Positions 11,429-22,283 of a stretch of 64,000 nt of DNA are shown here, one piece after another (positions within the stretch are counted from its first letter, which is position 1; each line of letters opens with the position of its first letter). Where the stretch lies: positions 13,883,501-13,947,500 of the forward strand of contig CM075765.1 in assembly GCA_037974665.1 (NCBI GenBank). Reading direction: 5' to 3'. Both the position numbers and the translations under genes were made by a program. The notes beneath the pieces were generated by a model. It was not told the origin of the DNA. It worked only from the letters and a program-made list of their open reading frames with translations, and searched no databases. Source of the stretch: Ehretia macrophylla. Taxonomy: Eukaryota; Streptophyta; Magnoliopsida; Boraginales; Ehretiaceae.

Positions 11429-12367
11429 ATGGCACCACCAAAGACTAACTCAAGGAAGCGCAAGCAGGGTGAATCATCTTCATCCGGGCCTCAAATCATT
11501 GTCAATCCCGATGCCTTTCCACAACAAAATATCTTATAGGGTAAGTTTTTAGACCTTCATACATTACTTAATGGCACTAGAATTTTGAGGATTTTAGATG
11601 CTCAAGGTTGGCTACCTATGTTAAGATTTGCTAGCAAGGGTTGTACCTCTTGGATTTGTGAATTCTACTACTATGCTAATTTAGATTTTAACACCATGAA
11701 GTTGAAAAGCCAAGTTAAGGATAGGGTTTTAGAATTTTCTGCTAGTGATTTTGCTAAAGCTTTCGGAATTTCAAATCAAAGGACTAAGCTTTATTCTTAC
11801 AAAGGCATGCCAGAAGGCATTCATGATGATTTAGAAGAAAGGGTTATAGAATTCATTTGGGAAGGAATGGGGAAGATTAACACTCATTATCCTAAGAAAA
11901 AAGAAATCACCCCGGAAAAGAAGCTTTTATTTTACATTCTTCATGAAGTTATTATTCCAAGGGAAGTTAAAGATGATTCTATTCCGAAATTCACTGCTTT
12001 GTTGATGTATTTGATGTATGAGGCAAAAAGGATCAATCTTCCACACATCATTGTCAATCATAATGTCCACACCAAGGAAGCCGAAAACCAACTTGCTTAT
12101 GGGGTGCTCTTAACACATCTCTTTGAGTCTTTAGATGTTCCACGAGATCAAGAGGTTGAGGCTATAAGCGCTAGATCATATCTTTTAAATTTCAGTAGCA
12201 TCACTCGTCAAAAGTTGAAGTTTTGTAACCACCAAGTTCTTGACATTGATGATGATACAAATGATGATACTATTGTGTTTGAATCTCTTGATATTGATCC
12301 CGATCCCTTCAGAGATCCTATGGAAAAACAAGGCACTGGTAGATGTGGTGTTGGTAGCTCTCGATGA
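11429..12367 (+). pseudogene. Sirevirus env-like / third ORF
   Basis: The ATG at 11429 opens MAPPKTNSRKRKQGESSSSG, a basic, Ser-rich N-terminus with a nuclear-signal look. A single in-frame TAG (11537-11539) interrupts it, and the frame then continues to 12367. The long part has WLPMLRFASKGCTSWICEFY and repeated acidic stretches at the C-terminus (DIDDDTNDDT). The position after pol and this composition match the env-like or coiled-coil third ORF of Sireviruses. I see no signal peptide or membrane segment, so an envelope role is not supported here. One stop from open is unusual beside the heavily damaged pol. Confidence 0.7.
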
Positions 12368-12935
12368 GCTAGATCGTCTTCCTCTCAACCCTTCGCACAT
12401 GATGAAATCATTGCTCGCCTTAATGCATAAGATGTTCGTTTGGATCGTATGGAGCAGATGTTGAAAGCCTTACATGACCATCATCTTGGCTCTTAGTTTG
12501 TGGATGCCTTGAGATTTGTCTCTCTTCAAACAATTTTTTACCTTTCAAATGTTACTTTCATCAAATACTCCTCTGCATTTTCATTTCGTTTTAACATTGT
12601 TTGGATAGTTTGTTTCCTTTCATTCATGTTTTTTTTTACAACTCCTCTTATGACTATTTGTTATGTGAGCTATATTTTGTTGATGTCAAATAGGAGGAGA
12701 AAAGGTATATTGAAATGGAATAAAACATGAAAAGAGTAAAATAAGTATAATCATATATGTATGTCATTTATAAAACTGTGCACTTATTCAGGAAGAGCTT
12801 GCTTTTCAAGTACAAGCTATTGATTCAATCAAGCTCAAATTGAGGGGGAGATCTCAAATCAAGTTTTATTCTTCAATTTCAACTACTTCATGCTTACTAA
12901 TTTCAATGTTTTGTCATCATAAAAAAGGGGGAGAT
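12368..12935 (+). other. Copia 3' untranslated region and polypurine tract
   Basis: AT-rich sequence with no convincing coding potential. It ends in the polypurine tract AAAAAAGGGGGAGAT at about 12921-12935, immediately before the 3' LTR, where plus-strand DNA synthesis would start. A similar purine run occurs at 12841-12850. Confidence 0.75.
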
Positions 12936-14564
12936 TGTTGGCCTAAAAAGCTTATAATCTTTATTTTTGTAATAACAAAACATCTAAATTGTGCTTTAGT
13001 ATTCTATTTGTATTTTGGGTAAGACATTCAATCCAACAAAGCAAGTCCACATCAACATGGATCAACTCAATTCAATCATGGATCAACTAAATTCAGTCAA
13101 AGGCTAGAAAGCTATTGGATCAAAGTCAAAGCCCAATCAGAAAATGTATCAAAGCCCAAAAAGGTAATCCTTTGTCTTGTCTCATGCAAATGAAGACTCT
13201 CAGAGGAAATCAAGCTATGTAGACCTGAAGAAAAAGATTTGTTAACTCGAAGAATTCGAGTTGAAGACTCGACGATAAAGAATGAGTCACAAGGAAGGAA
13301 ATGTGGCGACATAAGGGGTACCGGTATAAAAATGTTGTTTGCCTAAGTATGATTTGTGAAGCTCATAATTTCTCCAATTTTTTTTTTTTATTTGCGAAAT
13401 ATCTTTCATTCAAATATTTTCAAAAAGATCATTTCGAATTCATTCTTGAAAAACATACTTTTTAGATTTCAAACTCTTGTGTTATAAAAATAGTTATAAA
13501 TCTTTTCAAGAGTTTCGAAAATGTTTTGAGATGTTAAAAATGTTAAAAACACTTTTATATATGTGTCCTTAAAAGTGCCCAAATGCTTTACCATTAAACA
13601 AATTATTTTGGGGTTCAAAAAATCACTTTTTAGCATTTTAAATCATCCAGGCGTTACTAGCCTCATCCGCTCAACCGGATGAAGGCCACAACGTCCGGCA
13701 GAAAGCTCTAGTCCGGGTGTTACCTACCTCATCCGGTCGACTGGATGAAGGCCTCAGTGACCGGATGGCTTAACGGAAAAATTTGGGATTTTTGCTTGAT
13801 ATCTGATTTGTGTCTAACTTTTCCCTCCTTTTAAGCCATGCTCTCTTACTATCTCAAACATCTCTCAAAACCTTAATCTTCACATTTTCTAAGCTAAATC
13901 AAAGAGTTTTTCATATCTTTTTCATTGAGAAACCTTGAGCTATCACTTTCATATCTTTGAGCATTTAAAGTGTTATTAAATTGTAATATCAAACTCAAAT
14001 AGGAGTTGTTATTCTTATTCATATTTTCATACAATCATTGTATTACACTCTTGCACATAGATTAAGAGAATCATTGTGAGAAGAAGTGTTGTAATCCTTT
14101 GTGGACTCAAATGAAGAGAGATTAGTAGGTTGAGCTTCACCTACACTTGAAGAAGCTTGTGTAACTCTTGTGGACTCAAGAGTAATTGAAGTTGGTTCTT
14201 TGCTTCACCAACATTTGAAGAAGCATCTTAGTGGAGATTGTTTAAATCCTAAGGGAAGGGAAGACCTTAGGTGGTGGACTAGACTCTCTCTCTTTATTTG
14301 TCATTTAACTTCCTTTGGATATTGCTTACATTGATTGTTTGATTGTTGTTGATTTATCCACTTGAAGTTTAATCCTTGAAGTTCTAAATATTTATCTAGT
14401 GCTATAATCCTATATGCTTACTAAGTGCTTGATGAATTGCCTATAAGAACTTCTAGAGTATAATTATCTTTTGCTAGATAGTATTTCCGCATTAAAATTT
14501 TAAATTTAGTAATCTTGTCAAACAACCTAATTCACCCTCCCTCTTAGGTTATCTAGGGCCAACA
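12936..14564 (+). repeat. Copia 3' LTR
   Basis: A 1629-bp copy of the 5' LTR, starting TGTTGGCC and ending GGGCCAACA, next to the GATGG target duplication. It differs by scattered SNPs and by lack of the ~51-bp segment present in the 5' LTR, so insertion is not very recent. Confidence 0.95.
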
Positions 14565-14569
14565 GATGG

Positions 14570-15531
14570 TTTACCTGCATTCCCCAAGAGAGAAGCCAAT
14601 ACTTTGTAGGTAGTCTATCTTGCCAAATAATCCATGTACAAAAAGCATGTTTGGGAGTTTGATGCTTGAACCAAATAGCTTGAAACCAGTCCACAGTAGG
14701 TTGTCAATTTCTCACCACCTCCCAGGTTGATTGCAAAGTAAATCTCCCATTCACATCACCAATCCATCTAATACCGATGTTGTTGGAGATCGATGAACTC
14801 AAACAAAGGGCAGTTCAGGGGCCAATGCCACTGACCGTCATAGATGTAATTGTTAACTTCAGGAAACAAATTAGAACCCGCTCCAATAATCTCTTCCTCT
14901 TGAACCAGATCGCTAAGAACTCCAAGAGGGTACAACCAATCCAACCAAAATATATAGGGTGGAAAAATAAAGGGTTTGGCAATGTCTTTAAGTTTCAAAA
15001 GCTTTTTCCAATTCCATGAAGCAGAGTTAAGAGCTTGAAAAAGCTAGCCACAAGTTTGTTACTTTCAAAAGGTAGTCATAAACCCACCTCACCCAAACAT
15101 ACTTATGTCTAGTATGCAGACGCCACAAATGTCTCTTAATGACTGCAGTATTCAAGTCTTTGAGTTGTCTTAGCCCAATACCTCCTTCATCCAATTTTAG
15201 ATAAACTTTTGGCCAAGCAATCCTAGCTTTTTTCCCATTTTCCTCATTACATGACCAGAGAAAGGCTGCCAACTTCTTTTCAATAATTTCCAAGACCCTA
15301 TTCAGAAGGAATAAAGTCCTCGCCAAATAAGCTTGAATGTTAGAGAGGACGGCCTCAATAAGATGCTTACGCCCAACAAACGGTGAGCCATTTGGGCGCC
15401 CGGTTACAAATTTTCTGAATAAGGCCATCACAATCACTCCTATAAAGTCTCCTTGGTAGGAGTGGCACACCAAGCTATTTCATAGGCAATTTACAAAGGT
15501 TGAAACCAGTTAGGTGGAGCACATCTAATGG
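14570..15531 (-). pseudogene. LINE reverse transcriptase C-terminal fragment, copy 1
   Basis: Minus strand. 15473-15027 encodes the thumb/linker of a plant LINE reverse transcriptase (GRKHLIEAVLSNIQAY; LNRVLEIIEKKLAAFLWS; ARIAWPKVYLKLDEGGIGL). 14998-14768 continues toward the zf-RVT region (YDGQWHWPLNCPLFEFI). It is the upstream part of the relic at 3360-3802 and matches 29265-30186 in copy 2. Frames are broken and the catalytic FADD region is missing. Confidence 0.8.
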
Positions 15532-15593
15532 TGTGTTATCATTTTAGGCTCTTTACAATATAAGGCCACTAGTATTTTAAATTGCCTATGGTT

Positions 15594-15833
15594 TTACTTG
15601 TTTAAAATGACGTTGTAGGGATTTAATCTTCCATAACGCATTCCATTGAACATTGGATTATACAGGCGGATTAACAATGATAGAATAAGCTGACTTAACT
15701 GAGAAGTTGCCTTTAGAACCACTCTCCCATACGCAGTATCTTCCTTTTCATAATCTTGGAAGATATGCATGCTAGAAATCTCAACAAGGGCTTTTTGTGG
15801 TAATATTGTTTGCAATACAGTCCAGTCCCACAT
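15594..15833 (-). pseudogene. LINE fragment, minus strand
   Basis: A short minus-strand reading (DTAYGRVVLKATSQLSQLI) resembles the segment before the zf-RVT of plant LINEs. It abuts the oppositely oriented LINE piece that starts at about 15769, so it is rearranged debris. Homology is weak. Confidence 0.4.
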
Positions 15834-16700
15834 TCCATCCTGTATCAGTTGGCAAACAATTCACCGTCGCATTGCGTCACTTGATCAATCGGCGGCAAGA
15901 GGTATTCTTTTAGATGCCACTTGTTGTAGATGTGGCGTTGCAAGGCAAAATGTGGAACATATCTTTCGGATATGTTATTTTGCAAGGCAAGTTTGGGCTA
16001 TTTTCCTTAATCAACAAAAATTGCAGTCTTTTCTTGTTTTAGAATGGGAAACTTGGTGGAATACTAACATGAGGAGGAGTACAAGAGAAATTAATGGACG
16101 TCCATGGAATGTTGTGCTTGTAACCATCATATGGTGAATATGGAAATGGAGTAATGAAGAAATGTTTAGCAGTAAGGCAATCTATTCAGATACATTTATA
16201 TCAAAGTTTATTGGGAAACAGGCTATGGAGTTTAGATTGGCATAGAACACACAGAACAATGTCAGAGGGGTGAAAGAAATAGAGAATGATGGAAATTTAA
16301 CATTGATGGATGGTCATTATTCCAAGATGAGAAGAAGAATTGGATGTCGGGTTTTGTGGTGAATGTGGGAATTACTATCAACAATATAACATAATTGATT
16401 GGACTTTGAGAGGGATTGAAGCTAGCAATTACATTGAGAATTCATAAACTCACTATTGAGTCAGATCCACAACTAATTATTAGTTTGATCAAGGAACAGA
16501 CCCCACCCAATAGTCCGCTTAAATGGTTAATTCAGGATTGCAAGTATATGCTACAAAGTAATGTCAAGTTCAATATTGAATATATTTACAGGTAGGCAAA
16601 TGTTTGTGCGGATTGGCTTGCAAACAATGCTTTTATGTGGCCATTAGGAGCTCACATCACATGGAGTGACATACCCCCGACTTGTAATTCTATAGTTTCG
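15769..16700 (+). pseudogene. LINE zf-RVT plus RNase H fragment
   Basis: Plus strand. 15769-16137 encodes a zf-RVT domain (SWQTIHRRIASLD; CCRCGVARQNVEHIFRICYFARQVW). 16140-16620 encodes a degraded RVT_3-type RNase H (ESDPQLIISLIKEQ; ANVCADWLANNAF). Such a C-terminal RNase H is typical of plant L1-like LINEs. Stops interrupt it. The RNase H part is the first unit of the tandem array beginning at 16091. Confidence 0.75.
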
Positions 16701-17828
16701 GCTTTTGCCTCTCAAGGAAAAAAAAAAAAATTTGTACCAAATCATGGCATTTTTACCATTTATTATTTTATGTTGAACTGACAATTAACCGGGGACGAAT
16801 TCAACTTTATTTAAGGAATTATTGAAAGCACAGGGTTCTAAATTCACAGCGTCCTTTCAAGCCTCAAATATCAAAAGTTCATACCGAGGTTCTATAATCA
16901 TATATTTTCTAAATGCAAATCTCAAATGTCAAAGTAATCTCAACAAATCCTTTGAAATCATTTCGAGTTTTAGTCCCAAGATTTTATTTTGAATTTCCAA
17001 AATCATTTTCGAAAGCTAAAGTCTAGACATACAAAAAAAACTATGTGCCAAACAATTAAAACTATTTGAAAGAATTCCTTGATCAGACTGAAGCGAAATG
17101 AATCGATGAACACAAAAAAGAAAATATTTATTTGGCCAATGTACCGCAACACCGTTACTGTTCACGGCGAACAGTAATGCCCGATTACTGTTCATCGTGA
17201 ACAATGTCCTCTTTTTATTTTTATTTTTATTTTTATTTTTAATGTAATTGAAAGCCCTTTTTTTTTTTTTTTTTCAAGAAACCATTCAGAAAAATCTTTC
17301 TTGTTTTTTTTTTTTTTCTTAAGTACCTGGCAATCAAATAAAAATCTACATATTTTCACGAAATCTAATTTCCTGACATATGTAATATACAAGATTATGC
17401 GAAACATTCAAAGCATGCATAATATACATATAAAATTCAATAGTTTTAATAATTCTATATACATCATATCATAACAAGTTCAGAAAATAAATAAGGTTTT
17501 TGAAGGTGGGAATCAATCTACTTACATCTTAGACGATTAAATTTTAACTTCAATATCTCTCTAACTTTCTCACAAACTTCCGAGGATCAAAACACTAGAG
17601 CGTTGCACCATGTGTTCCCAATTTTAGTATGATGATACGTTGTTTTCTTATATTTGTAAGGAGGCTCCCAGATAAACGACGTTCTACACAATGTTCTAGG
17701 TTAAATAAAAAGTTGTAGGACTGGGCTTAATACATATTAAACTGTCTAATCCACTAAAAGTTTGGTTTTAATCATTGACCCAAATAAAACAAATTAGTCC
17801 AGCTAGACCCAAAATACGGGATGTTACA
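16091..17828 (+). repeat. Tandem array unit 1 (LINE RNase H + ~1 kb X)
   Basis: Unit 1 is 1738 bp. About 740 bp of LINE RNase H sequence (starting near TTAATGGACGTCCATGG) is followed by about 1 kb of non-LINE sequence (X) ending GGGATGTTACA. X contains a short palindromic stretch of TTACTGTTCACGGCGAAC type (17155-17200) and poly-T runs. It is nearly identical to unit 2. Confidence 0.88.
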
Positions 17829-19541
17829 TTAATTGATGTCCATGGAATGTTGTGCTTGTAACCATCATATGGTGAATATGGAAATGGAGTAATGAAGAAA
17901 TGTTTGGCAGTAAGGCAACCTATTCAGATACATTTATATCAAAGTTTATTGGGAAACAGGCTATGGAGTTTAGATTGGCATGGAACACACAGAACAATGT
18001 CAGAGGGGTGAAAGAAATAGAGAATGATGGAAATTTAACATTGATGGATGGTCATTATTCCAAGATGAGAAGAAGAATTGGATGTCGGGTTTTGTGGTGA
18101 ATGTGGGAATTGCTATCAACAATATAACATAATTGATTGGACTTTGAGAGGGATTGAAGCTAGCAATTACATTGAGAATTCATAAACTCACTATTGAGTC
18201 AGATCCACAACTAATTATTAGTTTGATCAAGGAACAGACCCCACCTAATAGTCTGCTTAAATGGTTAATTCAGGATTGCAAGTATATGCTACAAAGTAAT
18301 GTCAAGTTCAATATTGAATATATTTACAGGTAGGCAAATGTTTGTGCGGATTGGCTTGCAAACAATGCTTTTATGTGGCCATTAGGAGCTCACATCACAT
18401 GGAGTGACATACCCCCGACTTGTAATTCTATAGTTTCGGCTTTTGCCTCTCAACGAAAAAAAAAAAAAATTGTACCAAATCATGGCATTTTTACCATTTA
18501 TTATTTTATGTTGAACTAACAATTAACCGGGGACGAATTCAACTTTATTTAAGGAATTATTGAAAGCACAGGGTTCTAAATTCACAGCGTCCTTTCAAGC
18601 CTCAAATATCAAAAGTTCATACCGAGGTTCTATAATCATATATTTTCTAAATGCAAATCTCAAATGTCAAAGTAATCTCAACAAATCCTTTGAAATCATT
18701 TCGAGTTTTAGTCCCAAGATTTTATTTTGAATTTCCAAAATCATTTTCGAAAGCTAAAGTCTAGACATACAAAAAAAACTATGTGCCAAACAATTAAAAC
18801 TATTTGAAAGAATTCCTTGATCAGACTGAAGCGAAATGAATCGATGAACACAAAAAAGAAAATATTTATTTGGCCAATGTACCGCAACACTGTTACTGTT
18901 CACGGCGAACAGTAATGCCCGATTACTGTTCATCGTGAACAATGTCCTCTTTTTATTTTTAATGTAATTGAAAGCCCTTTTTTTTTTTTTCAAGAAACCA
19001 TTCAGAAAAATCTTTCTTTTTTTTTTTTTTCTTAAGTACCTGGCAATCAAATAAAAATCTACATATTTTCACGAAATCTAATTTCCTGACATATGTAATA
19101 TACAAGATTATGCGAAACATTCAAAGCATGCATAATATACATATAAAATTCAATAGTTTTAATAATTCTATATACATCATATCATAACAAGTTCAGAAAA
19201 TAAATAAGGTTTTTGAAGGTGGGAATCAATCTACTTACATCTTAGACGATTAAACTTTAACTTCAATATCTCTCTAATTTTCTCACAAACTTCCGAGGAT
19301 CAAAACACTAGAGCGTTGCACCATGCGTTCCCAATTTTAGTATGATGATACGTTGTTTTCTTATATTTGTAAGGAGGCTCCCAGATAAACGACGTTCTAC
19401 ACAATGTTCTAGGTTAAGTAAAAAGTTGTAGGACTGGGCTTAATACATATTAAACTGTCTAATCCACTAAAAGTTTGGTTTTAATCATTGACCCAAATAA
19501 AACAAATTAGTCCAGCTAGACCCAAAATACGGGATGTTACA
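17829..19541 (+). repeat. Tandem array unit 2
   Basis: A 1713-bp near-perfect repeat of unit 1, with the same frameshifted RNase H (LTLMDGHYSKMRRR) and the same X segment. It differs by SNPs and by shorter poly-T and (TTTTTA)n runs. Units 1 and 2 share mutations absent from unit 3, so their duplication is the most recent step. Confidence 0.88.
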
Positions 19542-20283
19542 TTAATTGATGTCCATGGAATGTTGTGCTTGTAACCATCATATGGTGAATATGGAAATGG
19601 AGTAATGAAGAAATGTTTGGCAGTAAGGTAACCTATTCAGATACATTTATATCAAAGTTTATTGGGAAACAGGATATGGAGTTTAGATTGGCATGGAACA
19701 CACAGAACAATGTCAGAGGGGTGAAAGAAATAGAGAATGATGGAAACTTAAACATTGATGGATGGTCATTATTCCAAGATGAGGAGGAGAATTGGATGTC
19801 AGGTTTTGTGGTGAATGTGGGAATTGTTATCAACAATATAACAGAATTGATTGAACTTTGAGAGGGATTGAAGCTAGCAATTACATTGAGAATTCATAAA
19901 CTCACTATTGAGTCAGATTCACAACTAATTATTAGTTTGATCAAGGAACAGACCCCACCCAACAGTCCGCTTAAATGGTTAATTCAGGATTGCAAGTATA
20001 TGCTACAAAGTAATGTTGAGTTCGATATTGAATATGTTTACAAGTAGGCAAATGTTTGTGCGGATTGGCTTGCAAACAATGCTTTCATGTGGCCATTAGG
20101 AGCTCACATCATATGGAGTGACATACCCCCGACTTGTAAATGTGTAGTTTCGGCTTTTGCCTCTCAAGGAAAAGAAATCGATTTTGTACCAAATCATGGC
20201 ATTTTTAACATTTATTATATTATGTTTAACTGACAATTAACCCGGGACGAATGCAACTTTATTTAAGGAATTATTGAAAGCAC
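19542..20283 (+). repeat. Tandem array unit 3 (partial, LINE part only)
   Basis: About 742 bp of the LINE RNase H segment without X. Its reading frame is the best preserved (NIDGWSLFQDEEENWMSGFVVN), including positions where units 1 and 2 carry a 1-nt deletion. Homology stops at GAAAGCAC and unique sequence follows. The arrangement is A-X-A-X-A. Confidence 0.85.
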
Positions 20284-20585
20284 TTGGAATGTGCGCCAAT
20301 TCTGAACATTGCCTCACACCCAATATATATATGACTGCATACAAAAATATAAGTTTAAGGTTGCAAGATAGCTCAAATGGTGCTCACATTCTGATGATGT
20401 ATGGAGAGCGTGGCATAAGGAAGCTAACTATTGTGACTATAATTTATATTGTGGAAGATTTGAAACTAGTAACTGTATTTCAAATAGAAGAAAAATTGCA
20501 GAAAAAAGTGATGTGGTTCATTTACAAAATGTATTTTATTTACAGAGTTTGAAATTAGAGAAACGTGAATATTGATGATGGAAAT
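20284..20585. other. Intergenic, no recognised feature
   Basis: Sequence with a short open stretch (20274-20552, + strand) that has no recognisable domain. I see no RNA gene or transposon end. Confidence 0.5.
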
Positions 20586-20595
20586 ATATACATAT

Positions 20596-20728
20596 ACTGG
20601 CCATTTGGTCTAGTGGTATATATGAATCTTGCTTTAGATGTAAGAGGTTTCAAGTTCAATTCTGGTGTGTAACATCTAATGTGATGTAAAATACTTTATG
20701 GTTCCCTTAAATAAATAAATAAAAAAGG
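20596..20728 (+). mobile_element. tRNA-derived SINE
   Basis: 133 bp with a tRNA-like head. The A box is in TGGTCTAGTGGTATA and the B box in GGTTTCAAGTTCAATTC, as in plant tRNA-Pro, followed by an unrelated body and an (AAAT)n/A-rich tail. A perfect 10-bp target duplication ATATACATAT flanks it (20586-20595 and 20729-20738). The anticodon stem is degenerate, so this is a SINE rather than a working tRNA. It would have been mobilised by a LINE. Confidence 0.85.
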
Positions 20729-20744
20729 ATATACATATCTCTTA

Positions 20745-20845
20745 GAGAAAGAGACAGACAGAGAGGGAGACAGAGAGAGAGAGAGAGAAAGAGTTGGGTT
20801 TTTGAGAGAGAGGCGGAAGAGAAGAAAGAAGGAAAGAGAAATATT
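20745..20845 (+). repeat. GA-rich low-complexity tract
   Basis: An impure (GA)n microsatellite with GAGAGAGA runs and purine-rich flanks, just downstream of the SINE and about 1.4 kb upstream of the F-box gene. GA tracts can sit in plant promoters, but the distance argues against that here. Confidence 0.7.
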
Positions 20846-21069
20846 TAGAAGAATTTATATTTTGAAATGAAGGGTTATGATTTATTTCATCATTTCATCT
20901 AATGGTTTTGAATGCTTAATCTAATGGGTAATATTTTGTACTAAAAATTTAGAAAGAAAATTTAGGAAGATGGTTAACATCAGAGATAGATGATAATAGG
21001 AGAGGAGCCAAGGTTCAATACTAAGAAATATGATATGATCAAGCAAAATTGAAAATTGTGATTTATCAA

Positions 21070-21405
21070 TATATTAAGAGTTAATACCACTTTTGGTCTT
21101 TTATCTTTGACCTTATTGACGATGTGAGCCCGTATCTTCAAAAGTGATACATTCCAATCCCTTATCTTTTCAAGTTGGGATACCGTTAGTCCGTTTGTGT
21201 GAATTGGTTAAAATTCTAATAGCAGTCTTTTTTTCCACAAAGACACACATGCGTTTACAGTCAAATTTTTAATGGATTCACACAAAAGGACTAATAGTGT
21301 CCCAACTTGAAAAGATAAGGGACTGAAATGTATCACTTTTGAATATAAAGGACCACATCGTCAATGAGGTTAAAAATATTGACAGTTTGGAGATCATATT
21401 TAAGT
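21070..21405. repeat. Fold-back MITE
   Basis: Two long inverted arms: 21075-21200 (CACTTTTGGTC... GTGATACATTCCAATCCC... TTTGTGTGAAT) and its imperfect reverse complement at 21270-21400 (ATTCACACAAAAGGAC... CTGAAATGTATCAC...). They surround a ~70-bp centre. Arms are about 110-130 bp and mostly complementary. It is non-coding and about 0.9 kb upstream of the F-box start. The superfamily is unclear because target duplications are not obvious. Confidence 0.75.
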
Positions 21406-21409
21406 TGCA

Positions 21410-22283
21410 ATATTATGTCCTTTGGATTTAAAGCTGGCAAGACAGACAGATAAGATGAGTGTAGGTAAAGTCAATTTGAGTTGTTAAAAATTTATTCTTC
21501 TATTTTCTCGTGACTAGCCAAATTAGTCACTAAAGTACAACATTAGTGTTAACTACTGCGTAGACGATGGTAAGTTTTGAATGCCCCATAAATAATATGC
21601 AAACCGCAGGAGTCAAATGTTTTTACGCATGAAAAATTCAAAACTACCCGAATAATTAGGAAATAGATGGATTAATCATCTCTCTTTTGTATGCTATTTT
21701 ATATAGTAAATTTATCCAATATAAGAAATTAAGGATGAAGGAGTGATAGTTTATTATATGAATTTGTGTATTGAATATCAAATCTCTCATCTTCATGGTA
21801 AAGATTTTTGGGACAATATATAAATTAACTAATTTTTAAAAATTTTATGCTGCAGAATCTACAAATAGGGGAATGAGTTTCACGCATGTAAAAATCAAGA
21901 GGATCCCCATTCATGGATATATCTCTAAGGTTCGATAAATCAAAATAACAGGAACTAATCTTTTAATTATAGAATGAGAGTGGTTCAATAACTCTATCTA
22001 CATCAATCTTTGCCACGCTTTATAATTGGAAAAATGAGCACCGTGGATAACTCTGAGGATTAAGCATAAAAATAGAATTTTAGCATGCGAAACGGATCAA
22101 ATATTATGTGGATATTAATTATCTCCGACGCTGAGACTACGGATAGTTTCAACCACCTTTATATCTCATCCTCCCAATTATAGATTTTTAATTGATTCTG
22201 TGTATTTCTGTTCTCTCAATATGTAATAGCTCTTTAATTTCAACCCTCCTTACTTTTCATTGTTGCAAAACAAAAAAAAAAGA
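21410..22283 (+). promoter_or_regulatory. Upstream region of the F-box gene
   Basis: Roughly 870 bp of AT-rich sequence between the MITE and the F-box ATG. I could not identify a convincing TATA box. The last 80 bp are pyrimidine-rich (TTCTGTTCTCTC; CAACCCTCCTTAC), consistent with a 5' UTR. No other gene is visible. Confidence 0.35.

Larger units (their letters stand above)
3803..14564 (+). mobile_element. Sirevirus-type Ty1/copia retrotransposon with env-like ORF
   Basis: A 10,762-bp element bounded by long direct LTRs (TGTTGGCC...GGCCAACA) and a perfect 5-bp target duplication GATGG (3798-3802 and 14565-14569). Internal order is tRNA-Met-type primer site, gag with CCHC knuckle, protease, integrase, reverse transcriptase, RNase H, then an extra ORF, then a polypurine tract. 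Integrase before reverse transcriptase marks copia. Long LTRs plus a post-pol ORF suggest the Sirevirus (SIRE/Maximus) lineage. Stops, frameshifts and a nested hAT make it non-autonomous now. The intact site without it is seen at 28667-28700, apart from the TRIM there. Confidence 0.93.

Noticed and set aside
20596..20670. A working tRNA-Pro gene
   Set aside because: The A and B boxes are good, but the anticodon arm is altered, the acceptor stem does not pair, and an AT-rich tail plus a 10-bp target duplication mark it as a SINE.
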